In this document: in pieces, positions 11,710-20,516 of the stretch
Position numbering within the stretch: the first letter of the stretch is position 1
Layout of the letters: each line of letters starts with the position of its first letter
Assembly: GCA_902563335.1 (NCBI GenBank)
Contig: CACEWU010000002.1
Span: forward strand, 1 to 64,000
Direction of reading: 5' to 3'
Length of the DNA stretch: 64,000 nt
Source: an uncultured Prochlorococcus sp.
GTDB taxonomy: Bacteria > Cyanobacteriota > Cyanobacteriia > PCC-6307 > Cyanobiaceae
Notes under the pieces: generated by a model
Seen by the model: only the letters and a program-made list of their open reading frames with translations
Database searches by the model: none
What the model was told of the DNA's origin: nothing
Made by a program: the position numbers and the translations under genes

Positions 11710-12957
11710 TTAGCTCATTTTCCTAAAGGCAAGGCAGACATTGTGACCACCGAAGCCAAAGGAGTTGGATAACACAACATCTAATTCTTGCTGTCTTGCA
11801 GTATTTGGAACGTAATCAAGATCACATGAAGGATCAGCTGTTGAATAATTAATTGTCGGAGGTACAAAACTATGTTTCAGCGATAGCACACATGCAACCG
11901 CTTCAATGCCACCTGATCCTCCAAGAAGATGACCAGTCATAGATTTTGTTGAGCTGACAGGTATTTGATGCGCCCTGTCTAGTAGAACGCTTTTGATGGC
12001 ATTTGTTTCATTGCTGTCATTGGCAGCTGTACTGGTTCCATGCGCATTGATGTAGTCAACGCTATCTGGATTTAATTGGCCATCTTGTAAGGCTTGGCGA
12101 ATTGCTTCAGCTCCTCCTGTGCCGCCAGGGCTTGGTGAGGTTATGTGGTGAGCATCACAAGTTGTGCCATAGCCAATTACCTCTGCGTAAATATTCGCGT
12201 CGCGGGATTTTGCATGATCGAGAGTTTCTAGGACTAAGACCCCAGAGCCTTCTCCTATTACAAATCCATCGCGATTGGCATCAAACGGCCTACTGGCTGA
12301 AGCAGGATCGTCATTGCGGAATGAGAGGGCTTTGGCGCTTGCAAAACCAGCTACACCAAGAGGTGTGATACTTGCTTCAGCTCCACCACAGAGCATTGCA
12401 TCAGCTTTGCCAAGTTGAAGAAGTCTGAATGCATCCCCAATGGCATTGGAACCTGCTGCGCAAGCAGTCGCAATTGCAGAGCTAGGACCTTTTGCTCCTA
12501 GAGCAATAGCTGCTAGTCCTGTAGCCATATTGGGAATCATCATTGGCACAGTAAATGGGCTAACTCGACCCGGACCTTTGGCAGCCAAAACATGAGCTTG
12601 GCTTTCCATTGTCAGGAGACCGCCTACACCTGAACCAATAATCACCCCAATCCTTGCAGAATTGTCTTCGTTGACAGTTAGCCCCGAATTAACCAGAGCT
12701 TCTTTTGCTGCAATTACACCAAACTTTGAGAAGCGATCCCATCTTTTAGATTCTTTGGGCTCAAGGATCCCAATTGGATCAAATTCTTTGACTTCTGCCG
12801 CAAAACGACAGGCATGAGCCGAGGCATCAAAAAGGGATATGCTCGCAACTCCATTGCGAGCACACTTCAAACCGTCGAGGTATTGCTCAACGGTATTGCC
12901 AATCGGTGTAATCGCGCCGAGTCCTGTGACCACAACGCGATGGAGACCTTCAAGCAT
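11710..12957 (-). CDS. fabF: 3-oxoacyl-[acyl-carrier-protein] synthase II
   Basis: A fatty-acid elongation condensing enzyme of 415 residues with the KAS Cys-His-His triad: TACAAGSNAIGDA (nucleophile Cys), AHGTSTAANDSNE (His) and KSMTGHLLGGSGG (His). The N-terminus RVVVTGLGAITPIG and the C-terminus NSFGFGGHN are canonical. It follows acpP by 8 nt, so acpP-fabF is an operon, as in most bacteria, and provides malonyl-ACP condensation for membrane lipids. Confidence 0.98.
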   Translation of the reverse strand: MLEGLHRVVVTGLGAITPIGNTVEQYLDGLKCARNGVASISLFDASAHACRFAAEVKEFDPIGILEPKESKRWDRFSKFGVIAAKEALVNSGLTVNEDNSARIGVIIGSGVGGLLTMESQAHVLAAKGPGRVSPFTVPMMIPNMATGLAAIALGAKGPSSAIATACAAGSNAIGDAFRLLQLGKADAMLCGGAEASITPLGVAGFASAKALSFRNDDPASASRPFDANRDGFVIGEGSGVLVLETLDHAKSRDANIYAEVIGYGTTCDAHHITSPSPGGTGGAEAIRQALQDGQLNPDSVDYINAHGTSTAANDSNETNAIKSVLLDRAHQIPVSSTKSMTGHLLGGSGGIEAVACVLSLKHSFVPPTINYSTADPSCDLDYVPNTARQQELDVVLSNSFGFGGHNVCLAFRKMS

Positions 12958-12965
12958 TCGGATCC

Positions 12966-13208
12966 TCAGGCTTGCTTGTCTTCTATGTATTTGACGGCAT
13001 CGCCAACTGTGGCAATACCTTCAGCAGCTTCGTCTGGGATTTCAATATCAAAAGCCTCTTCTAAAGCCATGACAAGTTCGACAGTGTCGAGCGAGTCTGC
13101 TCCAAGGTCATTTTGAAAATTTGATTCTGGCTTGACTTCGCCAGCATCAACGCTGAGTTGCTCTGCAACGATTGAACGCACTTTTTCCAGGATCGCTTCT
13201 TGGGACAT
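12966..13208 (-). CDS. acpP: Acyl carrier protein
   Basis: An 80-residue acidic protein with the phosphopantetheine attachment serine in [14 protein letters not shown] and the typical [11 protein letters not shown] helix. The start is set at the ATG at 13208 ([10 protein letters not shown]), matching the family. The frame is open eight codons further, but those codons add an unlikely basic extension. First gene of acpP-fabF and divergent from psaC. Confidence 0.97.
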   Translation of the reverse strand: MSQEAILEKVRSIVAEQLSVDAGEVKPESNFQNDLGADSLDTVELVMALEEAFDIEIPDEAAEGIATVGDAVKYIEDKQA

Positions 13209-13325
13209 TTCCGTGAAGACGTGACGCCGCATCCTACGAGCTGAAGCAAGTAGTTAACAACAGTGACGGCCGTGTCACGAATATGTTTAATTTTCAGCAA
13301 GCAGAGTAAGCTTCTTGTTAGGTCA

Positions 13326-13335
13326 GTTCCGGAAC
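13326..13335 (+). repeat. Palindrome in the psaC leader
   Basis: GTTCCGGAAC is a perfect 10-bp palindrome ending 8 nt before the psaC ATG, where a ribosome-binding site would be expected. It may be a regulatory or structural element, or chance. There is no direct evidence for either. Confidence 0.35.
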
Positions 13336-13343
13336 GGACTCAC

Positions 13344-13589
13344 ATGTCCCACGCAGTCAAGATCTACGACACTTGCATTGGTTGTACCCAATGTGTGAGG
13401 GCATGCCCTCTTGATGTACTTGAGATGGTCCCTTGGGATGGTTGCAAGGCAGCTCAAATAGCATCATCTCCACGCACTGAAGATTGTGTTGGATGTAAGC
13501 GGTGTGAAACTGCATGTCCCACCGACTTCATCAGCATTAGGGTTTATCTCGGAGACGAGACAACTCGAAGTATGGGCTTGGCATACTGA
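13344..13589 (+). CDS. psaC: Photosystem I iron-sulfur subunit PsaC
   Basis: The 81-residue stromal-side subunit carrying the two 4Fe-4S clusters FA and FB that pass electrons from photosystem I to ferredoxin. Both cluster motifs are intact: [12 protein letters not shown] and [12 protein letters not shown]. The start is the ATG at 13344 ([11 protein letters not shown]), exactly as in the family; the open frame upstream is not coding. It is transcribed alone, divergent from acpP, with a strong hairpin about 55 nt after the stop. Confidence 0.99.
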   Translation: MSHAVKIYDTCIGCTQCVRACPLDVLEMVPWDGCKAAQIASSPRTEDCVGCKRCETACPTDFISIRVYLGDETTRSMGLAY

Positions 13590-13644
13590 TCCTTTTGCCA
13601 TTTTTGGCATTTGGGTTAGGTTTATTAAACTTATTTATTCGGCC

Positions 13645-13664
13645 AGCCCGGCTATAGCCGGGCT
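13645..13664 (+). terminator. Perfect 20-nt palindromic hairpin between psaC and glmS
   Basis: AGCCCGGCTATAGCCGGGCT folds as an 8-bp GC-rich stem with a 4-nt loop. It is followed only by CTTATTC and then the glmS ATG at 13670. It probably ends the psaC transcript, but its position five bases before glmS also places it over the glmS ribosome-binding region. Confidence 0.65.
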
Positions 13665-13669
13665 TATTC

Positions 13670-15574
13670 ATGTGCGGAATCGTTGCAGTTATTGGCTCTA
13701 GAGAGGCAGCACCATTGCTTCTAGAGGGGCTTAGGCAACTTGAATACAGAGGCTATGACTCTGCTGGTCTGGCTACAGTAAGAGTCTTAGAAGATAGTGG
13801 GGAGGCGGTACTTAGTTGTAAAAGAGCAAAAGGAAAATTAAAAAATCTCTCTGAATTAGTTGATACCCATGGATCTTTTGGGCATTTAGGGATTGGGCAT
13901 ACAAGATGGGCAACTCATGGCAAACCAGAAGAATGCAATGCTCATCCTCATAGAGATTCTTCCGGAAAGATTGCAGTTGTCCAGAATGGAATCATTGAAA
14001 ATCACAGATCACTTCGAGAGAGCCTTGAGTTAGAGGGCATTCACTTTTCTTCGGAAACTGATACAGAGGTCATTCCTCATCTAATTTCCCGTGAACTTTT
14101 GCGCCTTGAGATCTCTGGATGTAAGCCTGGTAGTTCGACATTATTAAAAGCTGTTCAGAATGTTTCTCAGCAGTTGAAAGGTGCGTATGCGATTGCGGTT
14201 ATTTGGGAATTAGCTCCTGATGCCCTTGTTGTGGCAAGAAAACAGGCACCACTTGTAATTGGGTTCGGTGAAGGTGAATTTTTATGTGCCAGTGATACAC
14301 CAGCGTTAGTTGGCTTTACCAGAACTATTTTGCCAATGGAAGATGGAGAAGTAGCTCTTTTAACTCCACTTGGTATTGAGCTATATGACGAGCGAGGTTA
14401 CCGACAGCAAAGGAGTCCTTCTTTGCTGTCGGGTGCTGAGCATGTTGTTGATAAGAGACATTTTCGTCACTTCATGCTTAAGGAAATACATGAGCAGCCT
14501 GAGACGGCTGAATTGTGGGTAGCAAGACATCTCCCTGAGGGTTTGCCAGCAGAGTCTCCAGTTGCTTTGCCATTTGATGAGTCTTTTTATGCGGGAGTTG
14601 AACAAATACAGATACTTGCCTGTGGCACAAGTCGTCATGCTGCAATGGTTGGGGCATATCTTTTAGAGCAGTTTGCTGGAATTCCGACCTCTGTTTTTTA
14701 TGCAAGTGAATTTCGCTATTCGGCACCACCCTTGGCCCCAAATACTTTGACAATTGGCGTTACTCAATCTGGGGAGACTGCGGATACACTTGCTGCCTTA
14801 GCTATGGAAGCTAATCGGCGAGAGGCGCATGGAGACCCTGCATTTGCTTCTCGTCAATTGGGTGTTACTAATAGGCCTGAAAGTTCTTTATCTAGGCAAG
14901 TATCTAATATTCTTGATATTGGTGCAGGTATTGAGGTTGGAGTAGCAGCAACAAAGACTTTTCTTGGGCAGTTGTTGGCATTTTATGGATTAGCACTTGC
15001 TTTTGCAGCGAGACGTAATAGTCGCTCCTCTAGTGAGATTTTGAAACTTTTGAAGGAACTTCGGTCTGTACCTAATCATCTGCGAATACTTGTTCAAAAA
15101 CATGATCAACTATCCGAAGCTTTAGCTCATCGATTTGCGGATACTCAGGATGTAATTTTTCTTGGACGTGGAATTAATTATCCAATAGCTCTTGAAGGTG
15201 CGCTAAAGCTTAAGGAGATTAGTTATATCCATGCGGAAGGGTATCCAGCTGGAGAAATGAAACATGGTCCTATTGCATTAATAGATTCAAGAGTGCCTGT
15301 GATTTCTATAGCTATGCCTGGAGTAGTTTTTGAAAAGGTTTTGAGTAATGCACAAGAGGCGAAAGCTCGTGATGCGCAACTTATTGGGGTTGCACCTGAG
15401 GGCCTAGAGACAGAGATTTTTGATGCTTTGATGCCTTTGCCAGAAGTTAGTGAGTGGATTAGCCCATTACTTTCAGTTGTGCCAATGCAGTTACTTAGTT
15501 ATCACATTGCAGCTCATAGAGGTCTTGATATCGATCAACCACGCAATTTGGCAAAAAGTGTCACAGTTGAATAG
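13670..15574 (+). CDS. glmS: Glucosamine-6-phosphate synthase (glutamine-hydrolysing)
   Basis: A 634-residue enzyme making glucosamine-6-phosphate from fructose-6-phosphate and glutamine, the entry to peptidoglycan and amino-sugar synthesis. Cys2 (MCGIVAVIG) is the glutaminase nucleophile, with HTRWATHG and QNGIIENH completing the N-terminal amidotransferase domain. Two SIS sugar-isomerase domains follow (LACGTSRHA; FLGRGINYPIALEGALKLKEIS), ending in LAKSVTVE. The length is normal. The gene abuts the convergent manC gene with no base between stop codons. No glmS ribozyme is seen upstream. Confidence 0.98.
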   Translation: MCGIVAVIGSREAAPLLLEGLRQLEYRGYDSAGLATVRVLEDSGEAVLSCKRAKGKLKNLSELVDTHGSFGHLGIGHTRWATHGKPEECNAHPHRDSSGKIAVVQNGIIENHRSLRESLELEGIHFSSETDTEVIPHLISRELLRLEISGCKPGSSTLLKAVQNVSQQLKGAYAIAVIWELAPDALVVARKQAPLVIGFGEGEFLCASDTPALVGFTRTILPMEDGEVALLTPLGIELYDERGYRQQRSPSLLSGAEHVVDKRHFRHFMLKEIHEQPETAELWVARHLPEGLPAESPVALPFDESFYAGVEQIQILACGTSRHAAMVGAYLLEQFAGIPTSVFYASEFRYSAPPLAPNTLTIGVTQSGETADTLAALAMEANRREAHGDPAFASRQLGVTNRPESSLSRQVSNILDIGAGIEVGVAATKTFLGQLLAFYGLALAFAARRNSRSSSEILKLLKELRSVPNHLRILVQKHDQLSEALAHRFADTQDVIFLGRGINYPIALEGALKLKEISYIHAEGYPAGEMKHGPIALIDSRVPVISIAMPGVVFEKVLSNAQEAKARDAQLIGVAPEGLETEIFDALMPLPEVSEWISPLLSVVPMQLLSYHIAAHRGLDIDQPRNLAKSVTVE

Positions 15575-17029
15575 TTATGCATTAAGGGTTTGACCAATAC
15601 GACCATATCTATCTTCAAATCTAACTATGTCATCCTCTCCTAAATAGGCACCACTTTGGATTTCAATTAACTCCATAGGCATTCTTCCAGGGTTGGTTAA
15701 GCGATGTTTGCAACCTAGAGGAATATATGTGCTTTGGTTTTCTCCAACTAGTTGTTTCTCTCCATCTCGTTCTACTAAGGCAGTGCCTTTGACTACTACC
15801 CAATGTTCTGCTCGATGATGATGCATTTGCAGAGAAAGACTTGCTCCTGGCTTGACTTCAATTCGTTTGACTTGCCATCTGTTACCTTCGACTACTCCTG
15901 TGTAGTTTCCCCACGGGCGATAGATTTTGCGATGAGCTTTTCCTTCGGGACTGCCGTTTGCTTCTAATTGCTTGACGATTGCTTTGACGTTTTGTGCTTG
16001 ATCGCGAGTTGCTACTAGAACTGCATCGTCAGTTTCGACGACTACTAGATTTTCCACACCAAGTCCGACTACAAGTCGGTGTTCGCTTCGCAAATAACAG
16101 TTTTTGCTGGCTTCAGTAATTACATGTCCTCTAATTACGTTCCCTTGTTTGTCTTGATCTGCTGTTTCCCAAAGAGCACTCCAACTGCCAACGTCGCTCC
16201 ACCCTGCATTAAGTGGCAGTACCGTTCCTAGTTTGGTTTGTTCCATTACTGCGACGTCAATTGCAATATTTGGGCATTTGGCAAAGGCCTCTTTTTCTAG
16301 TCTTAAGAAGTCAAGATCTGGTTCATCTTGTTCAAGGGCAGCTCTGCATGAACTAACAACTTCAGGAGCCAGTCTTTCGAGTTCGCTAAGCATTGCGCTG
16401 GCTTTGAAAAGGAACATTCCACTGTTCCAAGTGAAACGACTATCTGCGAGAAATTGTGTAGCTGATTTTTTGTCTGGTTTTTCTACAAATCTTGCTATTG
16501 CTACTCCTTGGAGTTCTTGCTGGGCTAGAGGTTCGGTTGCCTCGATGTATCCATAGCCAGTTTCAGGAGAAGTTGGAACAATTCCAAAGGTCACTAGTCT
16601 TCCTTGCTCAGCAAAAGTGCGTCCTGCTTCGACTACTCGACAGAATTCCTCTACATCTCGAATTAAATGATCTGCCGCTAAAACGAGAAGCAATGGATCT
16701 TCTCCTTGTTCAGTTGATTGGAGAGTTGCTAGTGCAACTGCGGGTGCAGTGTTCCGTCCAATGGGTTCTAGGAGAATTGCACTTGGCTCTACGTTGATTT
16801 GTCGCATTTGTTCGGCAACTATGAATCTGTGATCTTCGTGACAGATCAAAAGTGGCTCGGCTAAACCTTGCAGCCCTTTCAGTCGTTTTTGAGTTTGTTG
16901 CAATAAGGTTTCCTTACTACTTCCTCCCAATGGCCAATATTGTTTCGGGTAGCTTGCTCTTGAGAGAGGCCAAAGGCGTGTACCTGTGCCACCGCAAAGA
17001 ATTACTGGGATGAGAGGAGTAATGCTCAC
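15575..17029 (-). CDS. manC: Mannose-1-phosphate guanylyltransferase / mannose-6-phosphate isomerase
   Basis: A 484-residue bifunctional type II enzyme. The N-terminal nucleotidyltransferase has the pyrophosphorylase signature LCGGTGTRLWPLSR with the YPKQY lysine, the FVEKPD motif and WNSGMFLFKA. The C-terminal cupin isomerase domain (about residues 365-475) contains the metal-binding LQMHHHRAEHWVVVKG. It makes GDP-mannose for polysaccharide. Its stop directly abuts the stop of glmS on the opposite strand. Confidence 0.95.
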   Translation of the reverse strand: MSITPLIPVILCGGTGTRLWPLSRASYPKQYWPLGGSSKETLLQQTQKRLKGLQGLAEPLLICHEDHRFIVAEQMRQINVEPSAILLEPIGRNTAPAVALATLQSTEQGEDPLLLVLAADHLIRDVEEFCRVVEAGRTFAEQGRLVTFGIVPTSPETGYGYIEATEPLAQQELQGVAIARFVEKPDKKSATQFLADSRFTWNSGMFLFKASAMLSELERLAPEVVSSCRAALEQDEPDLDFLRLEKEAFAKCPNIAIDVAVMEQTKLGTVLPLNAGWSDVGSWSALWETADQDKQGNVIRGHVITEASKNCYLRSEHRLVVGLGVENLVVVETDDAVLVATRDQAQNVKAIVKQLEANGSPEGKAHRKIYRPWGNYTGVVEGNRWQVKRIEVKPGASLSLQMHHHRAEHWVVVKGTALVERDGEKQLVGENQSTYIPLGCKHRLTNPGRMPMELIEIQSGAYLGEDDIVRFEDRYGRIGQTLNA

Positions 17030-17084
17030 TTTTCAGTTTTGAGTGCCCTAAGAATCGCGTAACCTCTAGGGTCTTGTCGATACT

Positions 17085-17615
17085 TCATAGTTCTAAAAGT
17101 CCTGGAGGGGGTGTGATTTTTATCCAGCCTTCATTTAGATGTACTTCTGGGACAATAGTTTTTACAAAAGGGACAAGTATTTTTTTTCCTTCAATAAGGG
17201 TTATTTCAAGTAAATCATTTCCAGCTTTCTGTAGATCGGTCACCTTACCAAGTAAGTGTTCTTTTTTGTCTAATCGGACCTCTAGACCAATTAAGTCAAA
17301 GTAGTGAAATTCTCCTTTTGCAAGCGTAGGACGGTTGCAAAAGGGAACTAAAAGATTTTTTCCAATAAGTTTTTGTACAGAGCTTCTGTTGTTAATGCCA
17401 GCAAATTTCACAACATATAAAGATTTACCTGGTAATTGTCTTCCAGTTATCAACTCAACTTCAGTAGGCGTCTTCTCTGTGGCTTGTATCCAACGCTTGC
17501 CTGGTTTGGTAAAGCGTTCTGGAAACTCACTGCTTGGGTTGATTCTGACTTCCCCATGTAGACCCTGCGGGGCAACTATTCTGCCTATGGTTATCCATTG
17601 ATCTTCGTCAGCCAT
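17085..17615 (-). CDS. rimM: 16S rRNA processing protein RimM
   Basis: A 176-residue ribosome maturation factor that assists 30S assembly near ribosomal protein S19. The N-terminal RimM beta-barrel starts with IGRIVAPQGLHGEVRI, and a PRC-barrel domain follows (YFDLIGLEV to the C-terminus, with LLEITLIEGKKILVPF). It is divergent from ndhS, with only about 25 nt between start codons. Confidence 0.93.
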   Translation of the reverse strand: MADEDQWITIGRIVAPQGLHGEVRINPSSEFPERFTKPGKRWIQATEKTPTEVELITGRQLPGKSLYVVKFAGINNRSSVQKLIGKNLLVPFCNRPTLAKGEFHYFDLIGLEVRLDKKEHLLGKVTDLQKAGNDLLEITLIEGKKILVPFVKTIVPEVHLNEGWIKITPPPGLLEL

Positions 17616-17640
17616 CGCTAGTTAAGTAGATTATTGGGTA

Positions 17641-17856
17641 ATGAACATTATTAGGAGTTCTACTAGGTTAGTGGCTTCTTCCTCCCAACAAATCTTGCCC
17701 GGCTCAACTGTTTTAGTTAACGATGCTCATTCAATCTATAATGGATATCAAGGTTTTGTGCAGCGAATAAGCGGTAGTAGAGCTGCAGTTCTTTTTGAGG
17801 GAGGTAATTGGGATAAGTTGATTACACTCCCTATTAAAGATCTTGTCGTAATCTAA
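17641..17856 (+). CDS. ndhS: NAD(P)H dehydrogenase-1 subunit NdhS
   Basis: A small SH3-like protein of up to 71 residues. The core ILPGSTVLVNDAHSIYNGYQ, then GFVQRISGSRAAVLFEGG and NWDKLITLPIKDLVV, match cyanobacterial NdhS, the ferredoxin-docking subunit of the NDH-1 complex in cyclic electron flow. The family usually starts just before ILPG, so the GTG at 17671 is a possible true start; the ATG at 17641 leaves only 25 nt to the divergent rimM. Function by similarity. Confidence 0.85.
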   Translation: MNIIRSSTRLVASSSQQILPGSTVLVNDAHSIYNGYQGFVQRISGSRAAVLFEGGNWDKLITLPIKDLVVI

Positions 17857-17962
17857 ATTCAGCACAGTTTTCAGTAATTTAAAAAAAATATAAGCTAATC
17901 TTATGTAAAAGTAATTTCCTGTTTGTTGCTGGTTGGTATTGTGATTAATAGTCGCCACTGTT

Positions 17963-18703
17963 TTATACTTTTTTGAGTGCATTACTAGCAGCTTGTTTCT
18001 CGGCCTCCTGTCGGGAGCCACCCCACCCTTCCCCGGAAGTATCCTCCGCTATGTGAACTTTGCAGAAGAATCTTTTTGGGTCACCATGTTGCATGCTTGC
18101 TTCTTTAGTTTGGTAGTTTGGCCTGCCATACCCCCTTGCTTGACTCCATTCTTGAAGAGCAGACTTTGGGTTTTGTTTATGAGGATCTGCTAAAACTGCA
18201 ATACTTGACTCTTTCCAGTAGGGTGTAAGCCATTTGTGAACAGGATCTAGGTCTCTAAATAATTCATATATTGCACCAATAAGGGCTTCAGTAGCTTCTG
18301 CTTCGAGTGTTGCACATGCATGGACATCTCCAGCAGCTTTTGGTCCAAGAATTAGCATCTCTTTGATGCCAATTTTTTGACCAACTGTTGTTAGCCACTG
18401 ATCGCTGACAATCTGAGCGCGTAATGCAGATCTATCTCCTACTTTCATATTTGGAAAGTTGCGATCAATGAACTCTGACGCAGTTAATCGAAGTACTGCA
18501 TCGCCAAGAAATTCAAGACGCTCGTAATTTTTCTTAGCTTTTGCTGAAGTATGTGTAAGAGCTTCATCGATTAACTCGAAAACTCTTGTGTAGTTTATTT
18601 TGCTTTTAAACCGTTTAAATGAGTTAATGTTTATGCGTGATAAAAGGATTTGAAGCTGTTTTAATCTTTCTTTTGAGAGATGCTGGCTGTTACTGGGGTT
18701 CAT
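17963..18703 (-). CDS. rnc: Ribonuclease III
   Basis: A 246-residue double-stranded-RNA endonuclease. The signature NYERLEFLGDAVLRLTASE holds catalytic Glu and Asp, the second acidic site is in ATLEAEATEALIGAIYE, and a C-terminal dsRNA-binding domain (about 175-245) includes GEGWGGSRQEAEKQAASNAL. It processes rRNA and other structured transcripts. It lies immediately downstream of the RNase P RNA gene on the same strand, and convergent with ndhS. Confidence 0.96.
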   Translation of the reverse strand: MNPSNSQHLSKERLKQLQILLSRININSFKRFKSKINYTRVFELIDEALTHTSAKAKKNYERLEFLGDAVLRLTASEFIDRNFPNMKVGDRSALRAQIVSDQWLTTVGQKIGIKEMLILGPKAAGDVHACATLEAEATEALIGAIYELFRDLDPVHKWLTPYWKESSIAVLADPHKQNPKSALQEWSQARGYGRPNYQTKEASMQHGDPKRFFCKVHIAEDTSGEGWGGSRQEAEKQAASNALKKV

Positions 18704-18766
18704 TATTATTGAAATAAATCAATTGAATTGGTTAATAGGCTTTATATCGATTTTTTTGAAAAAGGT

Positions 18767-19167
18767 GAAAGCAGGTCATAAGCCGGGTTCTGTTCACATT
18801 CCACTAGGGATGTGGGTGATCATCTATCTGGGACCGTCGTTGCCGACAGCCTCAAGCGGCTAATTGTTTTGGAACTGGGCACCTGGCCAGCCTTAGTTCC
18901 GTTGCCTTGCTCCCAGCCGGGGTTTACCAAGCCAGTACCTCTCGATACTGCTGGTGCGCTCTTACCGCACCTTTGCACCCTTACCTGTGCTTGGGCAGAA
19001 CTGCCCGAAGAAGCCATCGGCGGTGTGTTTCTGTGGCACTATCCTCACGGTCACCCGCACTGGGCGTTACCCAGCAAGCTTGGCCAGAGGGGAGCCCGGA
19101 CTTTCCTCAAACGAGACTTTCAGCTAAATCACTGCAAGTTTCGTTTGTAATCACCTCTCCTGCTTTC
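18767..19167 (-). ncRNA. rnpB: RNase P RNA (bacterial type A)
   Basis: Read on the minus strand, the ends GAAAGCAGG (complement of 19159-19167) and CCTGCTTTC (complement of 18767-18775) pair as helix P1. Inside are the conserved 5' block GAGGAAAGTCCGGGCTCC (around 19090-19110) and the 3' block ending AGAACCCGGCTTATGACC (around 18776-18795), hallmarks of RNase P RNA. The length is about 400 nt. Any ORFs over this span are artefacts. Exact transcript ends are estimated from P1. Confidence 0.95.
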
Positions 19168-19205
19168 AAGGTCCATAATGCCTCCTGGGCATAATTCATT
19201 CCAGT

Positions 19206-19279
<74 letters not shown>

Positions 19280-19473
19280 TGATTCCAATCATTGATTGCA
19301 ACGCGTTTGATGGTCAACGTTATTCATTCGCCTTCCTAGGAGGTTTGCTTGCTAGGAGATTGAAGAGGCAAATTTACTTTGCTTTTCTTTCCTCCGTTTG
19401 CCTGAGTGAATTCCTTTGACTCACCTACAAAAGTTTGAGAATCTTCTGATATCGAAGGCTTAATTAATTGGAA

Positions 19474-20472
19474 TTAAAGTAAAAGATCCAAACTTAAAGG
19501 TGTTCCTCTGTTGAAAGTACGGCGGGCAGGTCGACCAAGGAGGTGTTTGTATAAATGGGGAGGAGCGCCATCACCTGGCCGAACAATGCGTATGTTCTCT
19601 GTTGTGAAAGCTTCACCCTCAGCTATATCACGGGCTGCATAAATCGAACGGCGAAATACGAGACTTTTTACTTCTGCTGCTGTAGGGCCATAATTCACTT
19701 GCCCAAGCGCTTGCCATGCCCTTTTGGACTCTTTCACAAGAGACTTTAGTTCCGCAGGCTCAAGGGAAAATGCACTATCTACTCCTCCATCTTCACGCGA
19801 AAGAGTGAAATGTTTTTCAATTACTGTGGCTCCTAATGCGACTGCCCCAACAGCTACTCCGACACCCATGGTGTGGTCTGATAAACCAACTTCGCATTCG
19901 AACAAATCGCGCAAGTTAGGAATGGTGAGAATATTGGAATTTTCTGGCGTAGCTGGATAGGTACTTGTGCATTTAAGAAGCACAAGTTCGGTACAGCCTT
20001 CTTCACGGGCTGTTTTGACGGCTTCTTCTAGCTCAGCAAGGGTAGCCATACCCGTAGAGATGATTAGAGGTTTGCCTGTAGAAGCAGCTTTCGCGATTAG
20101 AGGCAGATGATTATTTTCAAAACTAGCGATTTTGTAAGCAGGAGCGTTCAGGTCTTCCAGAAAATCAACAGCGGTTTCGTCAAATGGTGAGCTAAAGCAG
20201 ATCAGCCCAAGTTCCTTGGCTCGCTCCATAATTGGCTGATGCCATTCCCAAGGCGTGTAGGCCATTTTGTATAGGTCATGTAAGTTCTTGCCTGCCCAGA
20301 GTGAATCTTGATCAGAGATTTCAAAACTTCCTCCACGAATATCAAGTGTGATTGTGTCAGCGGTGTAAGTCTGTAACTTGATTGCATTAGCACCAGACTT
20401 AGCTGCAGCCGCAACAATTTCAAGAGCTCGCTCCAGGCTCTGGTTGTGATTGCCACTCATCTCAGCAATCAC
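19474..20472 (-). CDS. pseI: Pseudaminic acid synthase-like protein (PseI/NeuB family)
   Basis: A TIM-barrel synthase condensing a 2,4-diacetamido hexose with phosphoenolpyruvate to a nonulosonic acid. IAEMSGNHNQSLERALEI, then GANAIKLQTYT, AYKIASFE, TSTYPATPE, VGLSDHT and VIEKHFTL are family landmarks; LHDLYKMAYTPWEWHQPI resembles PseI rather than NeuB. A C-terminal SAF (antifreeze-like) domain begins near residue 270. The coordinates use a GTG start, but homology-like sequence (NISGRAIGKQHSPF) extends in frame to 20517, where ATT stands where ATG is expected. The gene may therefore be poorly expressed or damaged. Confidence 0.85.
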   Translation of the reverse strand: MIAEMSGNHNQSLERALEIVAAAAKSGANAIKLQTYTADTITLDIRGGSFEISDQDSLWAGKNLHDLYKMAYTPWEWHQPIMERAKELGLICFSSPFDETAVDFLEDLNAPAYKIASFENNHLPLIAKAASTGKPLIISTGMATLAELEEAVKTAREEGCTELVLLKCTSTYPATPENSNILTIPNLRDLFECEVGLSDHTMGVGVAVGAVALGATVIEKHFTLSREDGGVDSAFSLEPAELKSLVKESKRAWQALGQVNYGPTAAEVKSLVFRRSIYAARDIAEGEAFTTENIRIVRPGDGAPPHLYKHLLGRPARRTFNRGTPLSLDLLL

Positions 20473-20516
20473 AAATGGTGAGTGTTGTTTGCCGATTGCT
20501 CGGCCAGAGATATTAA

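Noticed and set aside
19322-19473. C-terminal extension of pseI in the same frame after its TAA (protein-like, about 45 codons)
   Set aside because: The protein already has normal family length at the TAA; there is no sign of readthrough and no recognisable domain.
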